64,000 nucleotides of DNA from assembly GCF_001282685.1 (NCBI RefSeq), contig NZ_LN875035.1:2918411-2982410 (forward strand), written 5' to 3'. The notes beneath the pieces are model-generated. The model had not been told where the DNA came from. It saw only the letters and a list, made by a program, of their open reading frames with translations, and ran no database searches. A program made the translations under genes and the position numbers. This DNA is from Niameybacter massiliensis (GTDB lineage: Bacteria > Bacillota > Clostridia > Lachnospirales > Cellulosilyticaceae). Positions 26,140-35,637 of this stretch are shown in pieces (position 1 is the first letter of the stretch; every line of letters begins with the position of its first letter).

Positions 26140-26770
26140 ATAGAAATCCGGCTTCTTTATAAGTCTCTAACATTTTAAGTAAATAACTTAGTGTACAGAA
26201 CTCTTTGTCTAAACGTGGTTGCATAATTTTGAATCCACGAATAAGTGCTTTTTCCTCGTAGTGTGCAAGTAAACGTATTACACTAAGTGTATTAATGTCA
26301 CCATCTTTTGTATCTAGTACACGTGAAGCTTTCACATATTCATTTTCCATAAGGCTTAAGATGGCAGCTCTAAGTTCTTCACTCATTTCAAGTTCTGGCA
26401 TACATTCATAAACTGTAATACCTTCATCATTTAAGTTTAAGTTAGCTGCTACACTTACATCTGTATTTAGAAATACTGTATTTTTAAATGTTGCTCCACT
26501 GAAGTCTGCACCATTTAAGTTAACCCCTTCAAAAATAGTATCTTCAAATTTAGCTTGTTTGAATTTACTCTTCTTACAATTTGTTCCTACTAATTCAGCT
26601 GATTTAAAGGTACATTTATAGAAGTTACATCCTTTGAAATGTGCCCCTCTTAAACTGGTAAAGTCAAAATTTGAACCTGAAAAGTCTACATCAAAACAAT
26701 TACTTTTCTTTAAGTTATTGTACATGAAGTTCTTCTTAAGCTTTTGTGTATTCTTAAAATTAATAGCCAT
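26138..26770 (-). CDS. Pentapeptide-repeat protein
   Basis: Residues about 20-105 of this 210-residue protein consist of pentapeptide repeats of the A(D/N)LXX type, for example FSGSNFDFTSLRGAHFKGCNF, TIFEGVNLNGADFSGATFKN. Such repeats fold as a right-handed quadrilateral beta-helix. The C-terminal half (about 120-210) is helical and without a known motif. It is cytoplasmic, with no signal peptide. The role is unknown; some pentapeptide proteins protect gyrase, but nothing here shows that. Confidence 0.85.
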   Translation of the reverse strand: MAINFKNTQKLKKNFMYNNLKKSNCFDVDFSGSNFDFTSLRGAHFKGCNFYKCTFKSAELVGTNCKKSKFKQAKFEDTIFEGVNLNGADFSGATFKNTVFLNTDVSVAANLNLNDEGITVYECMPELEMSEELRAAILSLMENEYVKASRVLDTKDGDINTLSVIRLLAHYEEKALIRGFKIMQPRLDKEFCTLSYLLKMLETYKEAGFL

Positions 26771-26893
26771 GTATCCTCCAGCTAAAACAAAATGTTTTAG
26801 TTTCCTATTTATTATCTTCTTATACTATATAGGATAATCGATTAAAGTCAATCCGCAAGGTATATTCAGATATTATTTTAGTGATGCTGAAGT

Positions 26894-28318
26894 CTATGCA
26901 TCTAGGCTACTTTCCTCTTTTTTACGTAATATGGTTGTTTTAAGGAATATTCCTAAACATACTATCGCAAAGATTGCGCCTACTGGATAAGAAATAGCTG
27001 TTGAAAGCTTAAAGCCCTCTGGTGCTTGTAAAATATAAGTACAAGAAACAGCTGACATAAAGGCTGCTGGTGCTGCTGCAATCCAATATTTTGCTTTGCT
27101 CTTATAAAGATATACCGCTGCTGCCCAAAGTGCGATCATGGCTAATGTTTGATTTGACCAAGAGAAGTATCTCCAAATAATATTAAAATCTATTTGTGAA
27201 AGAAGTCCACCTACTGCTAAAAGTGGCACTGCAAGGATTAATCTATTTTTCATTGGTAATTGATTTTTGCCCATCCAGTCTGCAAGGGTAAGTCTTGCGC
27301 TTCTAAATGCTGTATCGCCTGAAGTAATAGGACATGCAATAACACCAATCATTGCAAGTACGCCACCCATAGGCCCTAAAAGTTTAAATGAAATATCATA
27401 AACAACACCTGCTTGACCGCCCATTTCAGTTAGTGCTGCTGATAAACCGCCTGTTGTTTCATAGAAGGCAACACCTGCTGCTGCCCAAATAAGAGCAATA
27501 ATCCCCTCTGCTACCATTGCACCATAAAATACTTTGCGTCCATCTTTCTCACTTTTAATACAACGTGCCATCATAGGTGATTGAGTTGCATGGAATCCTG
27601 AGATGGCCCCACAAGCAACGGTTATAAACATCATTGGCCAGATTGGTAAATTATCCGGATGCATATTAGTAAGTGTTAACTCTGGAATATGATATCCCTG
27701 TACTAAAATACCACCACCGATTCCGAGAGCCATAACAATAAGAGCTAATCCAAAAACTGGATAAATCTTTCCGATTAATTTATCAATAGGTAATAATGTT
27801 GCTAAGAAATAATATATAAGTACTACAATAAGCCAGAAATTAGTTGTAAGTGTATCGGGTGTAAGTCTTGCTAGCAATCCTGCTGGTCCTGTCATAAATA
27901 CTGTACCAACTAATACGAGAAGAACCACAGAAAAAATACGCATGACTGTTTTCATACCATTCCCTAAGTACATACCTACTATTTCAGATATACTTGCACC
28001 ATTATGTCGTACAGAAATCATACCTGATAAATAATCATGTACACCACCAGCGAAGATGGTTCCAAATACAATCCATAAGAATACAACTGGTCCCCACAAT
28101 GCACCAAGTAGTGCACCAAAGATTGGCCCAAGACCTGCTATGTTTAGAAGTTGTATCAAAAATATACGTCCTGTTTTCATCGGTACAAAGTCTACACCAT
28201 CTTCCATCGTGCTTGCTGGTGTCAGCCTGTCATCAGGGTTAAATGCCCTTTCAACTATTTTTCCGTAAACAAAATACCCTCCTATAAGTAGGGCAAGTGC
28301 AACAAAAAATGTAATCAT
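26894..28318 (-). CDS. cstA: CstA-family transporter (pyruvate/peptide uptake)
   Basis: The 474-residue protein has about twelve membrane segments and the CstA core: FFVALALLIGGYFVYGK, LLNIAGLGPIFGALLGALWG, FAGGVHDYLSGMISVRHNGAS, GFHATQSPM. It is shorter than E. coli CstA and BtsT (about 700 residues), as usual in Gram-positives. E. coli members import pyruvate and peptides under control of the LytS/LytTR-type BtsSR system. The same kind of pair is encoded directly upstream here, supporting a pyruvate-related role. Candidate LytTR boxes lie at 28380-28430. Confidence 0.92.
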   Translation of the reverse strand: MITFFVALALLIGGYFVYGKIVERAFNPDDRLTPASTMEDGVDFVPMKTGRIFLIQLLNIAGLGPIFGALLGALWGPVVFLWIVFGTIFAGGVHDYLSGMISVRHNGASISEIVGMYLGNGMKTVMRIFSVVLLVLVGTVFMTGPAGLLARLTPDTLTTNFWLIVVLIYYFLATLLPIDKLIGKIYPVFGLALIVMALGIGGGILVQGYHIPELTLTNMHPDNLPIWPMMFITVACGAISGFHATQSPMMARCIKSEKDGRKVFYGAMVAEGIIALIWAAAGVAFYETTGGLSAALTEMGGQAGVVYDISFKLLGPMGGVLAMIGVIACPITSGDTAFRSARLTLADWMGKNQLPMKNRLILAVPLLAVGGLLSQIDFNIIWRYFSWSNQTLAMIALWAAAVYLYKSKAKYWIAAAPAAFMSAVSCTYILQAPEGFKLSTAISYPVGAIFAIVCLGIFLKTTILRKKEESSLDA

Positions 28319-28379
28319 AAATATCCCTCCTTGTTTTATTATATATTAACAAATTTATAGCAAAACGTCAGAATTTTAT

Positions 28380-28430
28380 GTTTAAAATGTATATACTCTT
28401 GTTTAAAAGGTTTGATTTCACGTTTTAAAT
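28380..28430 (-). promoter_or_regulatory. Candidate LytTR boxes upstream of cstA
   Basis: TGTTTAAAA occurs at 28380 and 28400, and a related CGTTTTAAAT at 28421 (plus-strand reading). Starts are 20 and 21 bases apart, the two-turn spacing typical for LytTR regulators. A minus-strand TATAAA at 28354-28359 follows 20 bases after the nearest box, placing that box near the -35 region. Confidence 0.6.
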
Positions 28431-28438
28431 GCACAGTT

Positions 28439-29194
28439 TTAACTTAAAAAGTATTCTTTCAATTTCTTAATATGATTACGACTTACAGGAAGTGCCTCTC
28501 TCTCGAATCCTCTTAGCTTAACAACGTACATATTATTAAAACTTGGTTCTATTTCTGTTACATACTTTAAGTTAATCATATAGCTCTTATGTATCCTTAG
28601 AAAATGTTCCTTCCCTAACTTTTCCTCAAAATACTTTAAGGGTTGCCCACTTTGCAGTGTACCCTTAAAAGTATGTATTTTGCACGCACGTTCATCTACT
28701 TCTATAAAGGCAATCTCTTTAATATCCACTAAATTTAACTTTTTATCTGTACCTATAGCCAGCTTTCCAATTTCTCTTGCTTGTTCTTTTACCTGTAATG
28801 CTTCTATAGATTGATCTCTTAAAACTTGCTTTCTCTTATGTTGCCTCATAATCTTCTTCATAGTAAGCTCTATTCGCCTTTCATCAAAGGGCTTCATAAT
28901 ATAATCTATTGCTTCCATTTCAAAAGCTTTTACAGCAAATTCATCATATGCAGTAGCAAAAACAATACTCACCTCAGGTAGAACGCCTTTGACTAAAGCC
29001 GCTAACTCTATGCCTTGTACATCTCCTAAGTTAATATCTAAAAAAATCACATCAAAAGGTATCTCTAAAACTTTTTTCATAAGACCTTGTCCACTATTTG
29101 CCTCTTCAATCTCAACATAAGGCAAATACTTTTCAATAAGATATCTTAACTCACTTCTCGATGGTCTCTCATCATCTACAATAGCAATTTTCAT
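28439..29194 (-). CDS. LytTR response regulator (BtsR/LytR type)
   Basis: This 251-residue regulator has a receiver domain with Asp7/Asp8, phospho-acceptor Asp53 in VIFLDINLG and Lys in IMKPFDERR, then a LytTR DNA-binding domain (about 145-250) with IAFIEVDERACKIHTF and FLRIHKSYMINLKYV. The ATG at 29194 has GGGGG upstream and overlaps the kinase stop by four bases (ATGA); a longer in-frame start lies inside the kinase gene and lacks a ribosome site. It should control cstA downstream. Confidence 0.93.
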   Translation of the reverse strand: MKIAIVDDERPSRSELRYLIEKYLPYVEIEEANSGQGLMKKVLEIPFDVIFLDINLGDVQGIELAALVKGVLPEVSIVFATAYDEFAVKAFEMEAIDYIMKPFDERRIELTMKKIMRQHKRKQVLRDQSIEALQVKEQAREIGKLAIGTDKKLNLVDIKEIAFIEVDERACKIHTFKGTLQSGQPLKYFEEKLGKEHFLRIHKSYMINLKYVTEIEPSFNNMYVVKLRGFEREALPVSRNHIKKLKEYFLS

Positions 29195-30894
29195 GCTACT
29201 TCCCCCTTTCTCATCAAAGGTATATGTATGGTACAAATGGTACCTTTACCTATATTTGAATCAATTTGTAAACCATTCTGCTCTCCATAAACACTTTTTA
29301 ACCTTCTATGTACATTAGATAAGCCTACTTTCCCTTTTGCCATTTTATTTTTGTAGAGATCTTCTAGTAAACCTTCTTCTATCCCTTTACCATTATCACT
29401 TACTGTAATGATAACTTCTTGTGCTTGTTGTGTGACAGCAACGATTACTTTACCGCCCTCTGCTCTACTCATGGCACCATGTTTCACAGCATTTTCTACA
29501 ATAGGTTGTAAAATAAAGTTGGGCACTGTACAGCAAATCCCTTCTGGCATGTCTATTTCTACTTGTAACCGCTCTTCAAACCTGGCTTTTTCTAACTGTA
29601 AATAGGCTTTAACATGCTCTATCTCCTTAGCTAAACTTATAGAATCTAAGCTTTCCTCTAAAGTATTTCTAAAATAAGTACTTAACACAATAAGTAACTC
29701 TCTTGCACGCTCTGGTTTCTCCCTACACAATGCACTAATTGTATTTAAAGCATTAAAAAGAAAATGAGGATTAATTTGAGATTGTAAGGCTTGGTATTCT
29801 GCCCTTTGCCTTAACTTAATTTGATTATCTAGTTCTGCTAACTCTAATTGGGTTGAAAATAATTTGGCTAAACCATCTACAAAGCCTATTTCTGCTTGTA
29901 TGGCCTTCTTAGATTTGTTAATGAGAACAACCATGCATCCTAAGCATTCATTATGTTTTATAATAGGTGCAATGACTACTGTAAACATCTTAAAAGATTT
30001 AAAGATTTTTTCCCCTAGCTCATGCTTATCTGCTACTTGTATCTTACCTGTTATACATGTTGTCTTAATGAGTTCCTTTAAATAGGTACATTGACTAAAC
30101 TGTGCCTTTTCTAATAATCCTGCACAACTTAATATTTCTTGTTCATTTGTCATGGCTACTCCTGATACATCAGACATCTTTAAAATAGTTTGAGCCATAT
30201 CCTGTAAATTTTGTTCATTATAAAATCCATTTTTAAAATAGGGTAAACATCTATCGACTATTTTTAAAGACAGCTTAATACGTGTTGCAGCTTCATAGTC
30301 TCTCTCCATAACAATAAAATCTAAAATATTAATAAAGACTCCTACACCTACTGCATTTAGAAATACCATAGGTATAAAGATTGCTTTTACCACTTCTACT
30401 GCTTGATTAAATGGCCTTGCTACAAGCAAAATGACACTCATCTGTACCAGCTCAGCCAAAATAGTAACACCTATTATATACATCCCTCTTTGTTTTGATT
30501 TCTGTATACGATTTGAGAATAATCCTGCTATTAGCCCTTCAAGTATAGTAGAAATGGCACATGCTGTTGCCGTAAATCCCCCTATATTAATAAGGTATCT
30601 ATGTACACCTGCTATAAGTCCAGCACCTACACCTGCTACAGGCCCCCCGATGATTCCTGCTGTTACAATAGCAATAACCCTTGTATTTGCTATTGCACCT
30701 TGTACGCTGATTCCTGTATAGGTTGAAACAATCCCCATTCCTCCAAATATAACTGCCAGAATAATCTTTGAGTATAATCTGTCACTATCATTAAAAATAA
30801 AATCTTTTATTATAGGAATACGTGTAAATAAATAAGCCATAAAAACCAACATACTAATATTTAAGCAAATATTTCTTAATATTGGATCCATCAT
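29191..30894 (-). CDS. LytS-family sensor histidine kinase
   Basis: The protein of about 567 residues starts with a 5TM-5TMR_LYT membrane domain (about 1-170) with IIGGPVAGVGAGLIAGVHRY, followed by a GAF-like region (about 220-350) and a His_kinase/GHKL part with QSQINPHFLFNALNTISAL, IVENAVKHGA and GKGKVGLSNVHRRL-type motifs. This is the layout of LytS and of the pyruvate sensor BtsS. Start choice among 30900 (GTG), 30894 and 30891 (ATG) is uncertain because only AGGG is seen upstream. It forms an operon with the LytTR regulator. Confidence 0.92.
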   Translation of the reverse strand: MMDPILRNICLNISMLVFMAYLFTRIPIIKDFIFNDSDRLYSKIILAVIFGGMGIVSTYTGISVQGAIANTRVIAIVTAGIIGGPVAGVGAGLIAGVHRYLINIGGFTATACAISTILEGLIAGLFSNRIQKSKQRGMYIIGVTILAELVQMSVILLVARPFNQAVEVVKAIFIPMVFLNAVGVGVFINILDFIVMERDYEAATRIKLSLKIVDRCLPYFKNGFYNEQNLQDMAQTILKMSDVSGVAMTNEQEILSCAGLLEKAQFSQCTYLKELIKTTCITGKIQVADKHELGEKIFKSFKMFTVVIAPIIKHNECLGCMVVLINKSKKAIQAEIGFVDGLAKLFSTQLELAELDNQIKLRQRAEYQALQSQINPHFLFNALNTISALCREKPERARELLIVLSTYFRNTLEESLDSISLAKEIEHVKAYLQLEKARFEERLQVEIDMPEGICCTVPNFILQPIVENAVKHGAMSRAEGGKVIVAVTQQAQEVIITVSDNGKGIEEGLLEDLYKNKMAKGKVGLSNVHRRLKSVYGEQNGLQIDSNIGKGTICTIHIPLMRKGEVA

Positions 30895-31027
30895 TATCAC
30901 CCTAAAATTGTATTTTATTTTCTAACTTTTTAAATTTATTATAGCATAAATATTAAGGTTTGTTCATTCTATAATCCTGTTCATTTCTACACATACTATT
31001 TCTATATTAAGAAAGGAGTTTGATAAG

Positions 31028-31597
31028 ATGAAAACAGGCTGGAAAGTACTTATTGGTATCATTATTGTGATTGTACTCCTTGCTATTCCTACTGTTGGCA
31101 GTTACAACAATCTGATTACGCAAGAACAAAATGTCAATACAACGAAGTCCAATATCGACACACAACTTCAACGTCGTATGGATCTTATTCCAAATCTTGT
31201 AAATACTGTACAAGGCTATGCAACTCAAGAAAAAGAAATTTTTACAGACATCGCCAATTCTAGAAGTAAACTTGCTGGTGCGACTGATGTAAAAGAGCAA
31301 GCTGCGGCGGATAGTGAATTAAGTAATGCTCTATCTAGATTACTTGTCATTGTAGAACGCTATCCTGACTTAAAGTCTAATCAGAACTTTCAAGACTTAT
31401 CTATTCAGCTAGAAGGTACTGAAAACAGAATTGCTATTGCAAGACAAGACTATAATACTGCTGTAGCAAGCTATAACAATCAAAAAAGACGTTTTCCTAC
31501 TAATATTGTAGCTTCCCTATTTAATTTCCCAGATTATCCATTATATACAGCTACTGCTGGTGCTAATGAAGCACCGATTGTAGACTTCTCTGGCTGA
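31028..31597 (+). CDS. lemA: LemA family protein
   Basis: The 189-residue protein has one N-terminal membrane segment (about 7-25) and a helical LemA domain with NLITQEQNVNTTKSNIDTQL, RMDLIPNLVNTVQGYA and RIAIARQDYNTAVASYN. LemA proteins are membrane-anchored helical bundles of unknown function, very often next to TPM-domain proteins, as here. AAAGGAG lies nine bases upstream of the ATG. It is first in a two-gene operon. Confidence 0.95.
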   Translation: MKTGWKVLIGIIIVIVLLAIPTVGSYNNLITQEQNVNTTKSNIDTQLQRRMDLIPNLVNTVQGYATQEKEIFTDIANSRSKLAGATDVKEQAAADSELSNALSRLLVIVERYPDLKSNQNFQDLSIQLEGTENRIAIARQDYNTAVASYNNQKRRFPTNIVASLFNFPDYPLYTATAGANEAPIVDFSG

Positions 31598-31599
31598 TT

Positions 31600-32364
31600 A
31601 TGCTAAATAAATCTAAACATTGGAAGCTCATAACTTTAGTTCTAATAACTGTTACACTTTTGAACTTTGTTTCTTTAGCTGCTACACCATCTCTCCCCTC
31701 ACCTACAACATACAAATACATTAACGATTATGCTGGCGCAATCTCTAAGCAAGGTCTAGATTATTTTGTAGAAGTAGGTACACAAGTAGAGCTCTCAACA
31801 GGTGCACAAGCTATTGTTGTTGTGGTCCCTTCAACTGAAGGTATTCCTATTGAAGACTATGCCATTAAACTTTTTAGGAGCTGGGGTATTGGTCATGCGG
31901 AGGAAGATAATGGTTTGCTTATTCTCCTTGCTACAAAGGATCAGCGTTGGCGCGTTGAAGTAGGAAGAGGATTAGAAGGTCTTATTCCTGATGCACTTAG
32001 TAATCGTATTATGACCAATATAGCAAAACCCGAATTTATAGAGGGCCGCTATGAAGAAGGTCTTATAAAAGCTTATGATAGCTTTAATGCTATTTTATTT
32101 GAAGAATATGGCGTTACGCCTTCTACAAATACACAACCTCATAAACAAACTTCTATTGCACCTATCATTATTGTCTTACTTCTTCTAGATATTGTTCTAA
32201 ATAGAGGACGTATTCTCTCTAGCCTACTACAAATCTTCTATATTTCTAGTATTACTGGTGGTGGCAGAGGTCGTGGAAATGGTGGTGGTCCTGGTGGATT
32301 TGGAGGAAATGGTGGTTTCGGAGGCGGCTCTTCTAATGGTGGCGGCTCAAGCGGTGGATGGTAA
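31600..32364 (+). CDS. TPM-domain membrane protein (YgcG type)
   Basis: This 254-residue protein has a signal peptide (about 1-28), a TPM domain (about 35-165) with YINDYAGAIS, AQAIVVVVPST and LLIATKDQRWRVEVGRGLEG-like sequence, one membrane segment (about 180-200) and a glycine-rich tail (about 215-254, GGFGGNGGFGGGSS). It begins two bases after lemA and is translationally coupled. The family is thought to work with LemA at the envelope; biochemical function is not established. Confidence 0.92.
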   Translation: MLNKSKHWKLITLVLITVTLLNFVSLAATPSLPSPTTYKYINDYAGAISKQGLDYFVEVGTQVELSTGAQAIVVVVPSTEGIPIEDYAIKLFRSWGIGHAEEDNGLLILLATKDQRWRVEVGRGLEGLIPDALSNRIMTNIAKPEFIEGRYEEGLIKAYDSFNAILFEEYGVTPSTNTQPHKQTSIAPIIIVLLLLDIVLNRGRILSSLLQIFYISSITGGGRGRGNGGGPGGFGGNGGFGGGSSNGGGSSGGW

Positions 32365-32366
32365 TA

Positions 32367-32398
32367 AAAAAGAGGTCGCAACTTTGCGACCTCTTTTT
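32367..32398 (+). terminator. Terminator of the lemA operon
   Basis: A 15-bp stem AAAAAGAGGTCGCAA/TTGCGACCTCTTTTT ends in a T run. Confidence 0.93.
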
Positions 32399-32553
32399 GA
32401 GATGTCCTACTCTTAAAATATTTAGTTGTACCAGAACTAAAATACTTCCTTCATTAGTATGGCACCTTTCAAAACAAAATAATCATATCTGTTTGACTTT
32501 CTCCCTAATCCTTTCTAAGATAGAATTAACAAAACTATAGAGGGGTGTTAGAA

Positions 32554-33495
32554 ATGAAATTAGTTATTATAGAACCATTAGGGGTAGATGAACAAAAGTT
32601 ACTTTCTTTAACACATGATACTTTAGGACAAGACATAGAAGTTATTTACTATGATACACGTACAACTGATACGGATGAACTTATTAAACGCGGTCAAGAT
32701 GCTGATATCATCGCTGTATCTAACTTGCCTTTATCTCGTGAAGTCATTGCAGGGTGTACCAACCTTAAGATGCTTGCGGTTGCCTTCACTGGTGTAGATC
32801 ACATTGCACTTGATGCTTGCCGTGAACGTGATATCACTGTTTGTAATTGTTCTGGCTACTCTAATGCTGCCGTTACAGACTTAGTATTTGGCATGGTGGT
32901 TGGACTCTATCGTAATCTTATTCCTTGCAATGAAGTAGTACGCCAAGAAGGTACAAAACAAGGTTTAGTTGGATTTGAATTAGAAGGAAAGAAATTTGGC
33001 ATTATCGGTACGGGGGCAATTGGTATGCGTGTAGCTAAAGTGGCTGCTGCTTTTGGATGTGAAGTCTATGCCTATAGCCGTACTGTTAAAAATGAAGAAG
33101 GCATTCATTATACTGATTTAGATACACTTCTTAAAACTTGTGATATTGTCTCTTTACATGTCCCACTTACACCATCTACAACACATCTTATTAATGCAGA
33201 CAAATTAGCACTTATGCAACCACATGCTCTTCTCATTAATACAGCACGTGGTCCTGTTGTAGACACTAAAGCCCTTGCTGATGCACTTTTCAATCATCAA
33301 ATTGCCGGTGCTGGTATAGATGTCTTTGAAGTAGAACCTCCTGTACCTTCTGACCATCCACTCTTTAGTGCTCCAAATGTTATTGTGACACCACATATTG
33401 CTTTTGCCACTATTGAAGCACTTGAAAAACGTGCTGTTATTATGCTAGATAATGTTAAAAACTTCTTATCTAATACCCCTACAAATGTTATTTAA
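32554..33495 (+). CDS. D-2-hydroxyacid dehydrogenase
   Basis: The 313-residue enzyme belongs to the NAD-dependent D-isomer 2-hydroxyacid dehydrogenases. The Rossmann motif is FGIIGTGAIGMRVA; catalytic Arg lies in NTARGPVVD, Glu in VFEVEPP and His in TPHIAFAT. Substrate (glycerate, lactate, phosphoglycerate or other) cannot be decided. The ATG at 32554 has GAGGGG nine bases upstream and is preferred over a GTG at 32545. The 3' end overlaps the converging transglutaminase gene by eight bases. Confidence 0.93.
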   Translation: MKLVIIEPLGVDEQKLLSLTHDTLGQDIEVIYYDTRTTDTDELIKRGQDADIIAVSNLPLSREVIAGCTNLKMLAVAFTGVDHIALDACRERDITVCNCSGYSNAAVTDLVFGMVVGLYRNLIPCNEVVRQEGTKQGLVGFELEGKKFGIIGTGAIGMRVAKVAAAFGCEVYAYSRTVKNEEGIHYTDLDTLLKTCDIVSLHVPLTPSTTHLINADKLALMQPHALLINTARGPVVDTKALADALFNHQIAGAGIDVFEVEPPVPSDHPLFSAPNVIVTPHIAFATIEALEKRAVIMLDNVKNFLSNTPTNVI

Positions 33496-35626
33496 GTATT
33501 TTCCTTAAAGATGTGTGAAGCCCACGCATCTTTTCTTTTTGCTCCTGTGTCATGCCTTGATTGCTATATTTTGCGCGTAAATAGAGTTTTGTCATTTCTT
33601 CAAATACATTTGTGCCAAGTCTTTCATCTACTCTTTTAGCAAAAATAAGCTCAGTTTCTCCTTCTTCTACTTTAAGTCCTTTCATTGCTAGCCTTGTTAA
33701 TCCATCAGAATACTCCTCTAAAATATATTCCCTTGGTAATAGCTTATCCTTCTTCATCCTTCTTACAAAAATAATACTCCCCAAAATAACAAGTATAGTA
33801 CTTACTAGCATACCCATTATACCCTTTAGCTTGCTATAAGACTTGATCACAGGTGATTGTGGCTGTGAGTTGTTTATGTTACTATCCTCTAGCTCAATAG
33901 GCTCCATTTCTGGATAATAGGGATCTGTCGTCCCTACATATCTTTGTCTTAATACCCCTTGATAAGCTGGAGTTGGTTCAAAGAGCATCCACCCAAATCC
34001 TTCAAAATACACTTCTACCCATGCGTGTGCTTGCTTATTGGTAATCATATAAGTACTGGTTCCTTGTTGATAAACTGCTGGTGTTACATAACCTTCAACA
34101 TAGCGACTAGGTAAGTCTATGCATCTAGCTAAAACCGCCATTGCTGTTGCAAAATAGGTACAATAACCTTCTTTTTTTTCAAATAGGAAGGTATCTACAA
34201 AATCTTTACGTACATTATTTTCTCCTGGTGTCAAAGTATAAGTATATTGAGAGGCCAAATAGCTTTCTATAGCACGTACTTTATCATAAGCATTTTCATA
34301 GTCTTTTGTAATTTCATAAGCCAATTCTCTTACCCGCTCAGGCACAGTATTGGGTAACTGTGTATAGGCCTCTTGTATCTCCTCAGCCCTTATCATCCAC
34401 TTCCCTAACTCTTCTCTTGTTAGAACACTTGTATCACCTATTTTCCTATATTCAGCGTACAGACCTTTTTTACTTTTCCTGATAGCCTCTTTAAACTCTT
34501 CTGTATTATATTGTGGGGTATAGCCATGAACACTATAAGTAAATCCCTTTCCAAAGGCTGACCCCATATATAAGTTATCTTCATGTATTTGGTAAAACTC
34601 TTTTACTTCTTGAGACACAGCTAAATTACTACTTTTAGTTGGGATAAACAAAGACTGAGTCAATATATCTTTAAACTTAATTCGATACAGTTGATCTCTA
34701 TATAGTCTATCTTCTGATGCATTGGATAATAAGCGCATACCTTGTATCATTTCAAGGGTATCTAAAAACTGATACTCACCAATACTTTTTACAACAGGGT
34801 TCTCTTCTTCATTAGTCCAGTAGTTCCCTCTATAAATACTTTTTGTATCCGCTTTAAAATAAGTACTTTTTGTCGTTGTTACCTCTAGTACTTCTTCATT
34901 GCCTAAGACAATATCCCCACCTAACTTACCTTTGTAAGGATAATATTTTGTATAGGCATCTTTATGTTCTCCTGACTCCTTCTTATCTAATAGTCTATGT
35001 AATGCAGTAAATTTAATGGGTGCTGTAGAAGCACTAAATACAGTGAGTACAAATGTTAAACCACAAATTAAGCTGGTGATTTTGAAATAACTCATTTTCA
35101 TCTTTCTACTTTCTTCTGCTTCATCTAAAAGCTTCAAATAATAATCGTAGAAAAAATATAGTAAGGCGATTATCACAAAAAGCATTAGCCCTACTCCATT
35201 AAAGTCCTTTTCCCAGAAAATAATAAAACCATAAAGACATACCCCTACCATCATAAGAAGTACTTTATTAAAGTATTTTTGGGTTAAAATATATACAACG
35301 AGTGTAATACCTAAGGTTATACCAAGCTCCAATCCATTTGCTTTTATATATTGCCCCAATTGTTCTATACTACTTGTCCACTTTTCATGATTTTTTAAAA
35401 GGATTGTTGCAGCACCAATAAGCCCTATACTCCCGGCTCCTGCTATAAAGGTATAGAAATTCTTCAAAACTAAACACCATATGATATAACCTATTATCGT
35501 CGCTATAGCCACTAACATATATTTCCCGGGAATACCTATTAAATAAAGTGCACCATAGATTAAGCTTATGCTCATTCCTACTCCAAGACATATTTTAACC
35601 CATTCACTAAAGAAGTTCCGTTTCAT
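33488..35626 (-). CDS. TgpA-like transglutaminase membrane protein
   Basis: The 712-residue protein has about six N-terminal membrane segments (10-205), an extracytoplasmic region with a transglutaminase-like core, and a membrane segment near 610-630. The catalytic triad is read as Cys489 in EGYCTYFATAMA, His534 in KQAHAWVEVY and an acidic Glu550 in FEPTPAY where many homologues have Asp. It is the third gene of a MoxR-DUF58-transglutaminase operon, a widespread module of unclear function. Confidence 0.9.
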   Translation of the reverse strand: MKRNFFSEWVKICLGVGMSISLIYGALYLIGIPGKYMLVAIATIIGYIIWCLVLKNFYTFIAGAGSIGLIGAATILLKNHEKWTSSIEQLGQYIKANGLELGITLGITLVVYILTQKYFNKVLLMMVGVCLYGFIIFWEKDFNGVGLMLFVIIALLYFFYDYYLKLLDEAEESRKMKMSYFKITSLICGLTFVLTVFSASTAPIKFTALHRLLDKKESGEHKDAYTKYYPYKGKLGGDIVLGNEEVLEVTTTKSTYFKADTKSIYRGNYWTNEEENPVVKSIGEYQFLDTLEMIQGMRLLSNASEDRLYRDQLYRIKFKDILTQSLFIPTKSSNLAVSQEVKEFYQIHEDNLYMGSAFGKGFTYSVHGYTPQYNTEEFKEAIRKSKKGLYAEYRKIGDTSVLTREELGKWMIRAEEIQEAYTQLPNTVPERVRELAYEITKDYENAYDKVRAIESYLASQYTYTLTPGENNVRKDFVDTFLFEKKEGYCTYFATAMAVLARCIDLPSRYVEGYVTPAVYQQGTSTYMITNKQAHAWVEVYFEGFGWMLFEPTPAYQGVLRQRYVGTTDPYYPEMEPIELEDSNINNSQPQSPVIKSYSKLKGIMGMLVSTILVILGSIIFVRRMKKDKLLPREYILEEYSDGLTRLAMKGLKVEEGETELIFAKRVDERLGTNVFEEMTKLYLRAKYSNQGMTQEQKEKMRGLHTSLRKILK

Positions 35627-35637
35627 CCCTTCCCCTC

